Source: Bifidobacteriaceae bacterium
Lineage (GTDB): Bacteria; Actinomycetota; Actinomycetes; Actinomycetales; Bifidobacteriaceae
Direction: 5' to 3'
DNA length: 57,891 bases
Assembly: GCA_022650895.1 (NCBI GenBank)
Contig: JALCQC010000014.1
Coordinates: 1 to 57,891, forward strand
How positions within the stretch are numbered: position 1 is the first letter of the stretch; every line of letters starts with the position of its first letter. The notes below the pieces were generated by a model. It was not told the DNA's origin. It saw nothing but the letters and a program-made list of their open reading frames with translations, and made no database searches. Shown here piece after piece: positions 1-8,302 of this stretch. Both the position numbers and the translations under genes were made by a program.

Positions 1-1
1 G

Positions 2-427
2 TCCATTTTGGGATCAATTATCAACATCTTCACTTGGGAATTTACCGGTTACAGCATGCTGATGTTCTATGCTGCTCTGACGACGATTCCCCGTTCTCTC
101 TACGAAGCAGCTGCCATTGATGGTGCGTCAGAGTGGCAGATCATCCGTGCCATTAAACTCCCGGCATTGAGCGGAACAATCGCTATAAACGTTATCTTCA
201 ACATCATCGGTTCGTTCCAGCTCTTCAATGAGCCATCGATCCTCGCAAATATGGTTGGCGGGAATGTTATCCCGACGTATTACACACCGAATATGTATGC
301 CTATAACCTCTCCTTCGTTGGAGGACAGGCAAACTATGCTGCGGCACTCGCAATAGTCATGGCCGTCATCACGATGGCAATTGCCTATGTGGTGCAGCTG
401 AAGACTATGAAGGAGCAGATCAAGTGA
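2..427 (+). CDS. Sugar ABC transporter permease, MalF type (3' part only)
   Basis: The reading frame is open from the first bases of the window, so the 5' end of this gene lies outside. What remains is the C-terminal part of an inner-membrane permease of a carbohydrate ABC importer. The diagnostic EAA loop that contacts the ATPase is visible (EAAAIDGASEWQIIRAIKLP, near base 110), followed by hydrophobic segments and a typical MalF-like end (VVQLKTMKEQIK). The stop overlaps the GTG start of the next permease by four bases, so the two form one operon and presumably one heterodimeric channel. The substrate cannot be told from this fragment. Confidence 0.9.
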   Translation, partial: SILGSIINIFTWEFTGYSMLMFYAALTTIPRSLYEAAAIDGASEWQIIRAIKLPALSGTIAINVIFNIIGSFQLFNEPSILANMVGGNVIPTYYTPNMYAYNLSFVGGQANYAAALAIVMAVITMAIAYVVQLKTMKEQIK

Positions 428-1386
428 GCTATGCATTGACTGATTTGAAACCAGAGACGGAACGTCAATACCAGCGCAAAGTAGATCGAGCACTCCGGGA
501 AGAACGCAAAAGATCAGCTCGCTCAGGCTTCCAAAATCCTGCCAACCCTCGACGTTCATGGATTCTGACGCTGGCCACGGGGCTCTTTGCCTTATATTGC
601 CTCTTTCCTCTGGTGTGGCTGCTCATTAATTCAACAAAGACACAGAGTGACTTTTTATCAACGTTCGGTCTTGGCCCAGGACATAGTTTCGCGCTGTGGG
701 ACAACATTCAGACTGTTTTCACCTACCAGGACGGAATCTTTGGAAGGTGGCTTGTAAATACTCTTCTCTACGTTGTCGTGGGAGCAGGTGGAGCGGTGTT
801 GCTCTCGGTGATGGGCGGATACGCTCTCTCGCGGTTTCGTTTCCCGGGGCGTAAAGCTGTTCTCATCGTCATCATTGGTGCGATGTCGGTTCCTGGCATT
901 GCGCTCGCTGTGCCGCAGTTCCTCCTCTTTGCAAAGATGGGACTGACGAATACTCCATGGGCTGTGATAATTCCTTCGCTGGTGTCACCTTTTGGTCTTT
1001 ATCTCATGTGGGTTTTCACGGATCAGTCAGTTCCACAAGAACTGATCGAAGCGGCCAGGGTCGATGGTGCAAGCGAAACGCGAACCTTCTTCACGATTAG
1101 CCTGCCGCTGTTGGCTCCTGGCATTGTGACCACTGCGCTTTTTGCCATTGTGGGTACATGGAATAACTATTTCCTTCCTCTGATCATGTTGAAGGATGAG
1201 ACTTGGTATCCATTGACTCTGGGACTTAAACAGTGGAATGCGCAGTCAGCGACTGCGGGTGGCCAAGCTATCCAGAATCTTGTTGTTACGGGTTCTTTGA
1301 TAACAATTATTCCGTTGATTATTGCATTCCTGGCTCTTCAAAAGTATTGGCAGTCGGGACTTTCTGCAGGCGCTGTTAAGGAATAG
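424..1386 (+). CDS. Sugar ABC transporter permease, MalG type
   Basis: This 320-residue membrane protein is the second permease of the carbohydrate ABC importer. It has a hydrophilic N-terminus (about 40 residues, Arg/Lys rich), a first membrane span near residues 45-65, and the EAA loop EAARVDGASETRTFFTISLP at about residues 210-229, as expected for the MalG/UgpE family (binding-protein-dependent transport inner-membrane component). The GTG start overlaps the TGA of the upstream permease (GTGA), which indicates translational coupling. A strong terminator follows 30 bp after the stop, so this is the last gene of the operon. No ATPase gene is present; such importers often share an MsiK-type ATPase encoded elsewhere (family knowledge). 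Confidence 0.92.
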   Translation: MSYALTDLKPETERQYQRKVDRALREERKRSARSGFQNPANPRRSWILTLATGLFALYCLFPLVWLLINSTKTQSDFLSTFGLGPGHSFALWDNIQTVFTYQDGIFGRWLVNTLLYVVVGAGGAVLLSVMGGYALSRFRFPGRKAVLIVIIGAMSVPGIALAVPQFLLFAKMGLTNTPWAVIIPSLVSPFGLYLMWVFTDQSVPQELIEAARVDGASETRTFFTISLPLLAPGIVTTALFAIVGTWNNYFLPLIMLKDETWYPLTLGLKQWNAQSATAGGQAIQNLVVTGSLITIIPLIIAFLALQKYWQSGLSAGAVKE

Positions 1387-1415
1387 AGGGCGTAAGAGGT
1401 CTCGTAGTGATGTTT

Positions 1416-1447
1416 AGTGGGGGTGGATTTCCACCCCCACTTTTTTG
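1416..1447 (+). terminator. Rho-independent terminator of the permease operon
   Basis: An 11-bp perfect stem (1416-1426 pairing with 1431-1441), a 4-nt ATTT loop and a run of six T directly after it. It closes the sugar-permease operon 30 bp behind the stop codon. Confidence 0.92.
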
Positions 1448-2160
1448 TTGCGTTATACCGGGGGAAAAGAATTGTCCGAAGAACGAAAAATATGTATGTA
1501 GAAGCAAAACTGGAGTTACGGAGAACAAAGATGTGTGGACCTTTTTACTGTGCAGAGAGAGATACGGGGGAAGCCATTCCTACCTATGGCTCCGTAAGCG
1601 TCTTTACTTCTTTGAGCAGTGGTCCATTTACCAGTGGTGACGACTTCGTAGGCCCCCGTCCGCATCCGTGCCCGCAGGAGGGGACGGATGCTCCCGGCCG
1701 CCGCGAGGCACTTGCCTGTGCCGGAGACGTGTGTGTAAAAACTATGCCTCCCACAATGAGCGCAAGGAGGCGTCCCCGGTGGCGTGTGGGTGGTTTTCGC
1801 TGGTTTTCGGGCCAGATGTTGGGTGGAATGGTCGTATTATGTCTGCGGTGTCCTCGTCTATGAGGTTCTCCTTTTTCGTTCCGGATCCCTGATTCGTTCC
1901 GACCCGCACTCCCTCAATGGGACAGGCACTAATGCAAGAAATAGGACGTGTCGGAGGAGCTTGTGATGGTGGTGGGATGACTCACAGTAAGTCGTCCCAC
2001 CACATCTCTTGGGGCAGAATAATTTCATTTTGCCGTGACTGAATAAGGGTATGTATGACAGTTGCTTGCGGCGGCGGCTCTTGCCGAAAATCTAGAGACA
2101 GATGTGGCGTTGCACCTGTTAAGACAGATACAACGCCACAATCGTCTTCTGAAATTATGG
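1448..2160. other. 713-bp stretch with no recognisable gene
   Basis: No ORF here looks like a protein: the candidates on the + strand are rich in Arg, Cys and Trp, start inside the terminator or lack a ribosome-binding site, and match no family I know. Structures seen: an 8-bp perfect hairpin 1662-1669/1684-1691, and a long near-perfect hairpin 1965-2006 (about 16 bp with one bulge and one G-T pair). I see no tmRNA, RNase P, SRP, 6S or riboswitch signature. It may be eroded sequence or an unannotated RNA. Confidence 0.5.
2103..2140 (-). terminator. Hairpin downstream of the sugar-binding protein gene
   Basis: A 10-bp perfect inverted repeat (2103-2112 with 2131-2140) with an 18-nt loop, 20 bp beyond the stop of the binding-protein gene on the minus strand. 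It has no strong T-run, so termination is plausible but not certain. Confidence 0.5.
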
Positions 2161-3477
2161 TTACTTATTTACTTCGAATCCTTGTTGATTTCCATAGTCA
2201 ACGAGCTGTTTCTGCCATTCGTTTAAGCCGTCTTGCACAGTTATTGTCTTGTCTGTGTATGCCTTACCGGCTGAATCCGCGAAAATCTTATTTGCGTAAG
2301 CTGTGTAAGGGAGGAACTGGAAATCAGTGCCGACATTCTTTACAGATTCGCTGACGATTTTGTTGATCTTCTGGTTCCCGAAGTAGGGGTATTCCTTGTT
2401 CAGGAACTCATCAGAGTTCAGAATATCCTTATTCGCAGGTGTCATGCCCGCATCTACAGCGATTTGGCTTCCTTCTCCGACCGAGATGAATTGTGCGAAC
2501 TTGTATGCGGCTTCAGCATTTTGAGAACCCTTTACGATGCTGAGACCACCCCCACCGTTCTCAGAAGTTCTATGGTCATCTTTCGACCAGCCGGGAAGTG
2601 CAGCAACGCGCATCTTCCCCGAGAGATCCTTAATACTGTCTTCCAGAGTGATTGTCATCCACGAGCCGATTGCAAGTGATGCAATATGTCCGGATCCAAT
2701 GCCTTTATACCAGTCATCAGACCAGCCGACAGTTTGCGTATCAATAAGGTCCTCATCAATAAGTTTCTGCCAGAAGGTGGTGTATTTTTTGACCTCTGGA
2801 CTTGAAAAATCAATGGTAACCTTCTGACCATCCACCTTGAAGGGGTGCGCACCTGCTGCCCACAGCATCGAGGTGATCATACCTGCGTCGCCGCTGTCGT
2901 TTGCAATATAATAATCCTTGCCGAGAGCTCTCACCTTTTTCGCGTCTTGGTAGAACTCGTCCCAAGTGGTTGGAGCATTCGCTATGCCAGCTTTATCAAA
3001 GACTTCTTTGTTATAGAAGAAGGCCATTGGTCCAAGGCCGAGAGGCATACTATAAATTTTGTTGTTGTAACTGATATCTTGTTTCACCGCGTCGGTGAAT
3101 TTTGTGACGTCATTAGTTGCACCTAGATCGTCTAAGGGCTCTAAGGAGTCTTGGAGTGCAAACTGAGAAATCGCCACGAAGTCAAGCTGAACAAGGTCAG
3201 GAGCTCCGGACCCTGCTTGTATTGCATTATTGAGTGCCGAATATTCTTCGACGTTTGTGCCAGCGTTGACAAGCTTAATCTTGATATTCGGATTCGCCTT
3301 TTCAAAGGCCGGAACGGCTTTCTTAAGATAAGGCTCCCAAGCCCAGACGGTAAGAGTCGTTTTATCTCCACTTGCACTGGTGGAAGATGTGTTGCTGCTG
3401 CCAGATCCGCAGGCTGCAAGTCCGAAGATGAGAGCGGCACCACTGAGTGTGGCGACTGTCTTTTTAATGAATTTCAT
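2161..3477 (-). CDS. Extracellular sugar-binding lipoprotein of an ABC importer
   Basis: A 438-residue family 1 extracellular solute-binding protein. The N-terminus is a lipoprotein signal: positively charged MKFIKK, a hydrophobic core, and the lipobox LAAC with the acylated Cys at residue 23, followed by a Gly/Ser linker. The mature part opens with TTLTVWAWEPYLKKAVPAFE, the usual start of sugar-binding proteins, and continues with aromatic, Gly-rich segments typical of the fold. The ribosome site AAGGAGA lies 7 bp before the ATG. It captures a sugar outside the membrane for an ABC permease pair. It is transcribed towards, not with, the permease genes at 1-1386, so pairing with them is only an inference. 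Confidence 0.9.
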   Translation of the reverse strand: MKFIKKTVATLSGAALIFGLAACGSGSSNTSSTSASGDKTTLTVWAWEPYLKKAVPAFEKANPNIKIKLVNAGTNVEEYSALNNAIQAGSGAPDLVQLDFVAISQFALQDSLEPLDDLGATNDVTKFTDAVKQDISYNNKIYSMPLGLGPMAFFYNKEVFDKAGIANAPTTWDEFYQDAKKVRALGKDYYIANDSGDAGMITSMLWAAGAHPFKVDGQKVTIDFSSPEVKKYTTFWQKLIDEDLIDTQTVGWSDDWYKGIGSGHIASLAIGSWMTITLEDSIKDLSGKMRVAALPGWSKDDHRTSENGGGGLSIVKGSQNAEAAYKFAQFISVGEGSQIAVDAGMTPANKDILNSDEFLNKEYPYFGNQKINKIVSESVKNVGTDFQFLPYTAYANKIFADSAGKAYTDKTITVQDGLNEWQKQLVDYGNQQGFEVNK

Positions 3478-3538
3478 ATCTTCTCCTTTTGCCCCACAAC
3501 CCTGTAGAGCAAGTACTGATTTGCCACTACTAGTTACC

Positions 3539-3550
3539 TCGTATATACGA
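3539..3550. promoter_or_regulatory. Palindromic operator candidate before the binding-protein gene
   Basis: TCGTATATACGA is a perfect 12-bp palindrome 61 bp upstream of the binding-protein ATG, in a 467-bp divergent intergenic region shared with galM. It is a plausible binding site for a sugar-responsive repressor. The regulator is unknown; the core GTATATAC resembles GntR-type sites more than CG-centred LacI sites. The rest of 3478-3909 is A+T-rich with a short hairpin at 3873-3890 and no ORF of note. Confidence 0.35.
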
Positions 3551-3909
3551 TAATTGCTCCTTGTTTTCAGTTAGTTATGAAAGTACGACAGGAATGAAAT
3601 CTTCAAGGAATGAATACCTACATCGCTATTGACGCGAGGTGAGTGCTCCATTGCTCTCGTACTTTGCGGCTAAATGTGCTTCTTCAAGCTATTTAACCTA
3701 TCAATCTTCAGAGTAACTGTGATATTGCGCGCTCTCTGAGGTTAAATTGTCAAAAAACATAGAAAAATTGCTGTGGTGTATTTAACTTTATCTGGATAAA
3801 GAAACGGTTCTGAAAGGAATCCTTGAGACAGGATAGAACTGGACTAATGACACGGATACCACTGAATGTTTTGAAATCCTCGCGGATTTCGAAAGTGTGA
3901 CCCTTGACC

Positions 3910-3937
3910 TTGAACGTGTTTAAACGGCAGATAGCAT
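3910..3937 (+). promoter_or_regulatory. Promoter of galM (leaderless type)
   Basis: TTGAAC (3910-3915), a 16-bp spacer and TAGCAT (3932-3937). The -10 element ends 7 nt before the ATG at 3945, so the transcript would start at or next to the start codon. This decides the galM start in favour of 3945 over the ATG at 3936, which lies inside the -10 element. Confidence 0.55.
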
Positions 3938-3944
3938 GAGGAGT

Positions 3945-5111
3945 ATGAACTCGCTTCCTCCAGATCCACGTGCCACTTCCGAGCACGGTCCAGATACTGC
4001 AGATTCCGGTCCCGCGGGCTCCGGCTACTCCGGGAGCGCCCGCGTCACCGATTTCGGCACGCTTCCTTCCAGTGGCCAGAGCGCTCAGCTTTATACCGTG
4101 AGCGCTCCGGATGGATCCATCGTGACAAAGATCACGAATTACGGCGCACGTCTGGTCTCCCTCTATGTTCCTGACAGGGAAGGCGTGCGTCGCGATGTCG
4201 TCTTGGGAACGGACGATCTTGCCGCCTATGTCGCTGACACCGATTGCCTCGGGGCGATTCCGGGGAGAAACGCGAATCGCATTGCGGGGGCACGTTTCAG
4301 TCTTAATGGCATCGAGTATCGCCTGAATGCCAACGAGGGGCTTAATAACTTACACAGTGGGCCCGATGGATACGAGCATCGCTTGTGGGAGTGCGTGGAT
4401 CTCACCGATTCCAGCGTCACCCTCAGCCTCTCCAGTCCTGACGGAGATCAGGGAATGCCCGCAAATCTCAGGCTCTCGGTGACCTATGCCCTGTTCAACA
4501 GTGGCCGCTGCGACCTCACCTTCAGCGCACTTTCCGACGGTGACACGATTCTCAACCCCACCACTCACACCTACTTCAATCTTGAAGGCGCCGACTCGGA
4601 TACCACCATCGAAGAGAATATTCTTCAGCTCAATTCCTCGGTGATGTGCACAGTAGAGTCTTCGGACTATATCCCCACGGGGAAGCGGCCGGTGGCCGAC
4701 ACGCCCTGTGATTTCCGCGAGCCCACGGAACTGGGGGCAGTGCTGCAGAGTGACGATCCCCAACTGAGTTACGGCAAGGGGCTGAACCACTGTTTCCTTG
4801 TGGAGGGCGCGAGTCAGGTGAGTGCTTCCGAACTCGCGGATATGAAGCCCGTGGCACGGCTGTGTGCTCTGGGCAGTGGGATCTGTCTGCGGATGTGGTC
4901 CGATCTGCCCTCGGTTTTGGTGTATACGGCGGATTATCTTGAGGATTTCCCCGGGAAGTCAGGACACCGCTATGGAGCCCGTGCCGGCGTATGCCTCGAA
5001 CCAGGCTTCGTTCCGAACTCCATCAACAATGACCCGGAGGATCTTCAACCGGTTCTGACGGCGAACACGCCTTATGAACGCCGGGTGCAATATCGTTTCA
5101 GCGTTAACTGA
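3945..5111 (+). CDS. galM: Aldose 1-epimerase (galactose mutarotase)
   Basis: A 388-residue protein of the GalM family, which interconverts alpha- and beta-anomers of galactose and glucose for the Leloir pathway. Family motifs are clear: NYGARLVSLYVPDR, GRNANRIAGARFSLNG, the substrate-binding GLNNLHSGPDGYEHRLWE region, the THTYFNL motif with its catalytic His, GLNHCFLVEG, and the C-terminal VCLEPGFVPNSIN containing the catalytic Glu. The first 35-40 residues are a Pro/Gly/Ser-rich extension not needed for the fold. No good ribosome site precedes either candidate ATG; the start at 3945 is chosen from the leaderless promoter. It converges on pknB with only 33 bp between the stops. Confidence 0.93.
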   Translation: MNSLPPDPRATSEHGPDTADSGPAGSGYSGSARVTDFGTLPSSGQSAQLYTVSAPDGSIVTKITNYGARLVSLYVPDREGVRRDVVLGTDDLAAYVADTDCLGAIPGRNANRIAGARFSLNGIEYRLNANEGLNNLHSGPDGYEHRLWECVDLTDSSVTLSLSSPDGDQGMPANLRLSVTYALFNSGRCDLTFSALSDGDTILNPTTHTYFNLEGADSDTTIEENILQLNSSVMCTVESSDYIPTGKRPVADTPCDFREPTELGAVLQSDDPQLSYGKGLNHCFLVEGASQVSASELADMKPVARLCALGSGICLRMWSDLPSVLVYTADYLEDFPGKSGHRYGARAGVCLEPGFVPNSINNDPEDLQPVLTANTPYERRVQYRFSVN

Positions 5112-5144
5112 AGCGGTCGAGCAGACAGCCACTTCAGTGACCTT

Positions 5145-7241
5145 TTAGTTCTGGTTGCTGCTGTCATTGTCGGTGTTGCTACCTGCATCGCCGCTGCTGC
5201 CGGTGCCGGCATCGTCAGAGCCTGTTCCGCCCGTATTGTCGCTGTTGTCGGTTGTCGCGGGAGCCTGTGTGGTCACCACAATGGTGGCGTCCTTGTCCAC
5301 TTGAGAGCCTCCGTTGGTGACATCCTTACCATTCGCGGTCACCTTGGTCACGACCGCCGTACTCTCGGTGGATCCACTGATCTGTATGTTGGTGAATCCG
5401 GCGTTCTGCAGCAGTGCCTGAACGGTGTCAAGGGTTTTACTCTTCATGTCCTGTGGGACCGTGGCCTGCTCTTTGCCGTTTGATACATAGACGGTAATCA
5501 TCGAGCCTTGCGTCACCGTGGAGCCCTTGACGGGGTCGGTTTTTATCACCACTCCCTTTGCCACGCTGTTTGAGTTCTGCGACTGTATGGTGATGGAGAA
5601 TCCCTGCTTGCTCAAGGTCTCCTGAGCCTCGGTGGAACTCTTTCCGGTGACATCGGGGACACTGGTCTGGCCGGTGGAGATGTAGAGGATGATGCTCGTC
5701 CCCTTAGGCTGGGAGGTTGCGGCGGCGGGATCGGTGCGCGTCACGCGGTCCTTGGGCACGTTCGCGGAGTCTTCGGAACTGGTGGATCCGACGACAAATC
5801 CCGCCGATTCAAGCTCTTCCTTCGCCTCACTCTGCGTGAGACCGGTGACGTCGGGTACCGTCGCGCTGGCCGGGCCGGCAGAGAACCAGACGGTTACGGT
5901 CGAACCCTTCTTCGCCTTCTTCCCACCCGCGGGATTCTGCTTGGTGAAGGTTCCCTTCGGTTCGGAAGAGTCGGTGTCGCTCTCCTGCTTGTACTTGAAC
6001 CCTGCGGCTACGATCTTTTCCTTGGCCCGGGTCTCGCTCATCTCAGAGGTGATGGTGGGAACCGTCACCATCTCGTCGTCCTGATGGTTCCCGAACAGCA
6101 TGAATCCACCGGCGATGAGGGCCGCCAGAACGACGGCACCCACGATGGACCAGATGATAATGAGTTTCTTCTTGCGCTTTTTCTGTGCTTCCCTCTGGGC
6201 CAGTCGACTCGGTTCTTCAGCCGCGTTCGCCGCGGTGGCGATGGGGTTGAAGGCCTGGGTGGCCTCGGTCGCACCTGCCCCTGCCGGCATGGCCTGGGTG
6301 GCGGCGAGTTCCTCCTGCTTGCGCTGGCGCAGGTTGGCGAGGTCGGTCAACGGGTTGAACGCCGCGGCGGCAACCTGACCACCGTTCATGACGGCCATGA
6401 CGTCTCGCTTGAACTCAGCGGCGGTGGAGTAGCGGTTCTGGCGGTCCTTCGCCATGGCCTTCGCGAGTACGGAATCCCAGATCTTGGGGAGGCCGGGCAC
6501 CAACGATGACGGAGGCGTGGCGACTTCGGAGACGTGCTGGTAGGCGATGGCGACGGGAGAGTCGCCGGTGAAAGGCGGGCGGCCAGTCAGGATTTCGTAG
6601 AGCACGCAGCCTGCGGAGTAGAGGTCAGACCGCATGTCGACGTTCTCGCCGCGGGCCTGCTCGGGCGAAAGGTACTGTGCGGTTCCCACCACGCCCTGCG
6701 ATTGCGTCATGGTGGCGGAGGAATCGTCAAGAGCGCGGGCGATGCCGAAGTCCATCACCTTCACCACGCCCTGATCGGAAATCATGATGTTTCCGGGCTT
6801 GATGTCACGGTGGATGATGCCCATGCGGTGCGAGTATTCCAAGGCGTTCAGCACGCCGATGATGATCTGCTCGGCGTCGGATTGGCTGAGTGCGCCGTTC
6901 TCCTTGAGAATGTCGCGCAGGGTCTGGCCCTTCACATACTCCATGATGAGGTAGGGAACGGACTCCTGGTGCCCGTCCGAGCCCACCACGGGTTCCTCAC
7001 CGGTATCGTAGATGGAAACGATGTTCGGGTTGTTGAGCATGGCCACGGAGTGTGCTTCGCGGCGGAAACGGCTCAGGAAGATGGCATCGTTGGCAAGGTC
7101 CGAGCGCATGATCTTGATGGCGACCTGGCGTCCGAGGCGAGTGTCCGTCCCCAGATGGACCTCGGCCATGCCGCCGTGTCCGATGAGTGCGCCGACTTCG
7201 TAACGTCCCTCTGCGAGTGAATCCGGGATATTCTGCCTCAT
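5145..7241 (-). CDS. pknB: Ser/Thr protein kinase PknB with four PASTA domains
   Basis: A 698-residue Hanks-type receptor kinase. The kinase domain covers about residues 13-285: Gly loop GHGGMAEV (21-28), ATP-binding Lys43, catalytic HRD (144-146) and DFG (164-166). A Lys-rich stop-transfer segment and one membrane span (about 360-384) follow, then four extracellular PASTA repeats (about 390-660, marked by repeated VPDVTG-like starts), which in this family bind muropeptides and lipid II. The end is a Ser/Asn/Asp/Gly-rich tail. The ATG overlaps the pknA stop by four bases. It is the last gene of the cluster starting with fhaA and probably adjusts peptidoglycan synthesis and division. Confidence 0.97.
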   Translation of the reverse strand: MRQNIPDSLAEGRYEVGALIGHGGMAEVHLGTDTRLGRQVAIKIMRSDLANDAIFLSRFRREAHSVAMLNNPNIVSIYDTGEEPVVGSDGHQESVPYLIMEYVKGQTLRDILKENGALSQSDAEQIIIGVLNALEYSHRMGIIHRDIKPGNIMISDQGVVKVMDFGIARALDDSSATMTQSQGVVGTAQYLSPEQARGENVDMRSDLYSAGCVLYEILTGRPPFTGDSPVAIAYQHVSEVATPPSSLVPGLPKIWDSVLAKAMAKDRQNRYSTAAEFKRDVMAVMNGGQVAAAAFNPLTDLANLRQRKQEELAATQAMPAGAGATEATQAFNPIATAANAAEEPSRLAQREAQKKRKKKLIIIWSIVGAVVLAALIAGGFMLFGNHQDDEMVTVPTITSEMSETRAKEKIVAAGFKYKQESDTDSSEPKGTFTKQNPAGGKKAKKGSTVTVWFSAGPASATVPDVTGLTQSEAKEELESAGFVVGSTSSEDSANVPKDRVTRTDPAAATSQPKGTSIILYISTGQTSVPDVTGKSSTEAQETLSKQGFSITIQSQNSNSVAKGVVIKTDPVKGSTVTQGSMITVYVSNGKEQATVPQDMKSKTLDTVQALLQNAGFTNIQISGSTESTAVVTKVTANGKDVTNGGSQVDKDATIVVTTQAPATTDNSDNTGGTGSDDAGTGSSGDAGSNTDNDSSNQN

Positions 7242-8302
7242 CTCGAACCTCTTTTCTGCTCGTCAATCTCAAAATGTGCGTCAAAGTTTTGTGGGTGTGC
7301 GGCGTGGGCGTGGACGCTGCTCTGGTCACTGCCGGGAGGTGCAGGCGTCTGCTGCGTGCGTTCCTTGTGTGCCGGAAGATCCGTGTGGATATGGTACTGC
7401 ATGCGGTGCGGCATGCTGCGGATGCTGCGCGGAGCTCGCGGCGTCTTGGCCTGCTTGGGGAAGGAGCCCGTTTCGGCATTGAGAATTTCCTGCTCAATGC
7501 GACTCAGCTCCCTGGATACCTCCAGCGCGTCGTGCGGGCGCTTTTTCGGATCCTTCTCCAGCATCGACATCACGAAGCGTGCCAGGTTCGGATCGGTGGA
7601 GTCAGGAAGGGGAGGAACGGGGTCGTTCACCTGTGCCGCGGCAATGTCGACTGCGGTGGCTCCGGTAAAGGGCCGGTGTCCTGCGATGCCTTCATACGCC
7701 ACGATTCCCAGCGAGTAAATGTCGGACTGAGCAGTGGCCTGTTCACCCTGCGCCTGCTCAGGAGAGATGTACTGGGCGGTTCCCACCACCATGCCGTCTT
7801 GCGTGATCTGGGCCTGATTGGTGGAGTAGCTGACGCCGAAATCGGTGATTTTCACTTCGCCGGTGTCGGAGACCATGATGTTGGCAGGCTTCACATCGCG
7901 GTGAATCACACCGTGTGAGTGCGCAACGTAGAGGCCGCGTGCGGTCTGAATGAGGATCGGCAGCAGTGTGGAGGGACGCAGGGGCCCCTCTTCTTTGTAC
8001 AGTTCCGCCAGCGACTTGCTTGGCACATACTCCATGACAAGGAAGCCGATGCCGTCGTTTTCGTAGTATTCAAAGAGCGCGGCGATATTCGGATGCGCAA
8101 GGTTGGCGGAATTATGGGCCTCCGCACGCAGTCGTGCGAGACGGGCGCGGTCGGCGGCGAGGTCGCCACGCAACGCCTTGATGGCCACTACGCGACCCAG
8201 CTCAAGGTCATAGCCCTTCCATACCTCGCCCATACCTCCCTGAGCAAGCCTCTCGTCCAGACGGTAGCGACGGTGAATCAACTGGCCTTCAATAAGTCTC
8301 AT
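7238..8302 (-). CDS. pknA: Ser/Thr protein kinase PknA-like, apparently soluble
   Basis: A 354-residue Hanks-type kinase with Gly loop QGGMGEV (21-27), Lys42, HRD (134-136) and DFG (154-156), plus the SPEQ segment in place of APE. After the kinase domain (to about residue 275) comes a short, basic, His/Pro/Gln-rich tail with no hydrophobic span. Mycobacterial PknA has a membrane segment, so this version is likely cytosolic or recruited by partners (inference). It overlaps pknB by 4 bp downstream and pbpA by 4 bp upstream, so it belongs to the same transcript. Confidence 0.93.
   Translation of the reverse strand: MRLIEGQLIHRRYRLDERLAQGGMGEVWKGYDLELGRVVAIKALRGDLAADRARLARLRAEAHNSANLAHPNIAALFEYYENDGIGFLVMEYVPSKSLAELYKEEGPLRPSTLLPILIQTARGLYVAHSHGVIHRDVKPANIMVSDTGEVKITDFGVSYSTNQAQITQDGMVVGTAQYISPEQAQGEQATAQSDIYSLGIVAYEGIAGHRPFTGATAVDIAAAQVNDPVPPLPDSTDPNLARFVMSMLEKDPKKRPHDALEVSRELSRIEQEILNAETGSFPKQAKTPRAPRSIRSMPHRMQYHIHTDLPAHKERTQQTPAPPGSDQSSVHAHAAHPQNFDAHFEIDEQKRGSR

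Noticed and set aside
1417..1863. A 148-codon ORF in the gap behind the sugar permeases.
   Set aside because: It starts inside a terminator stem, lacks a ribosome site, and has a Cys/Arg/Trp composition unlike real proteins here.
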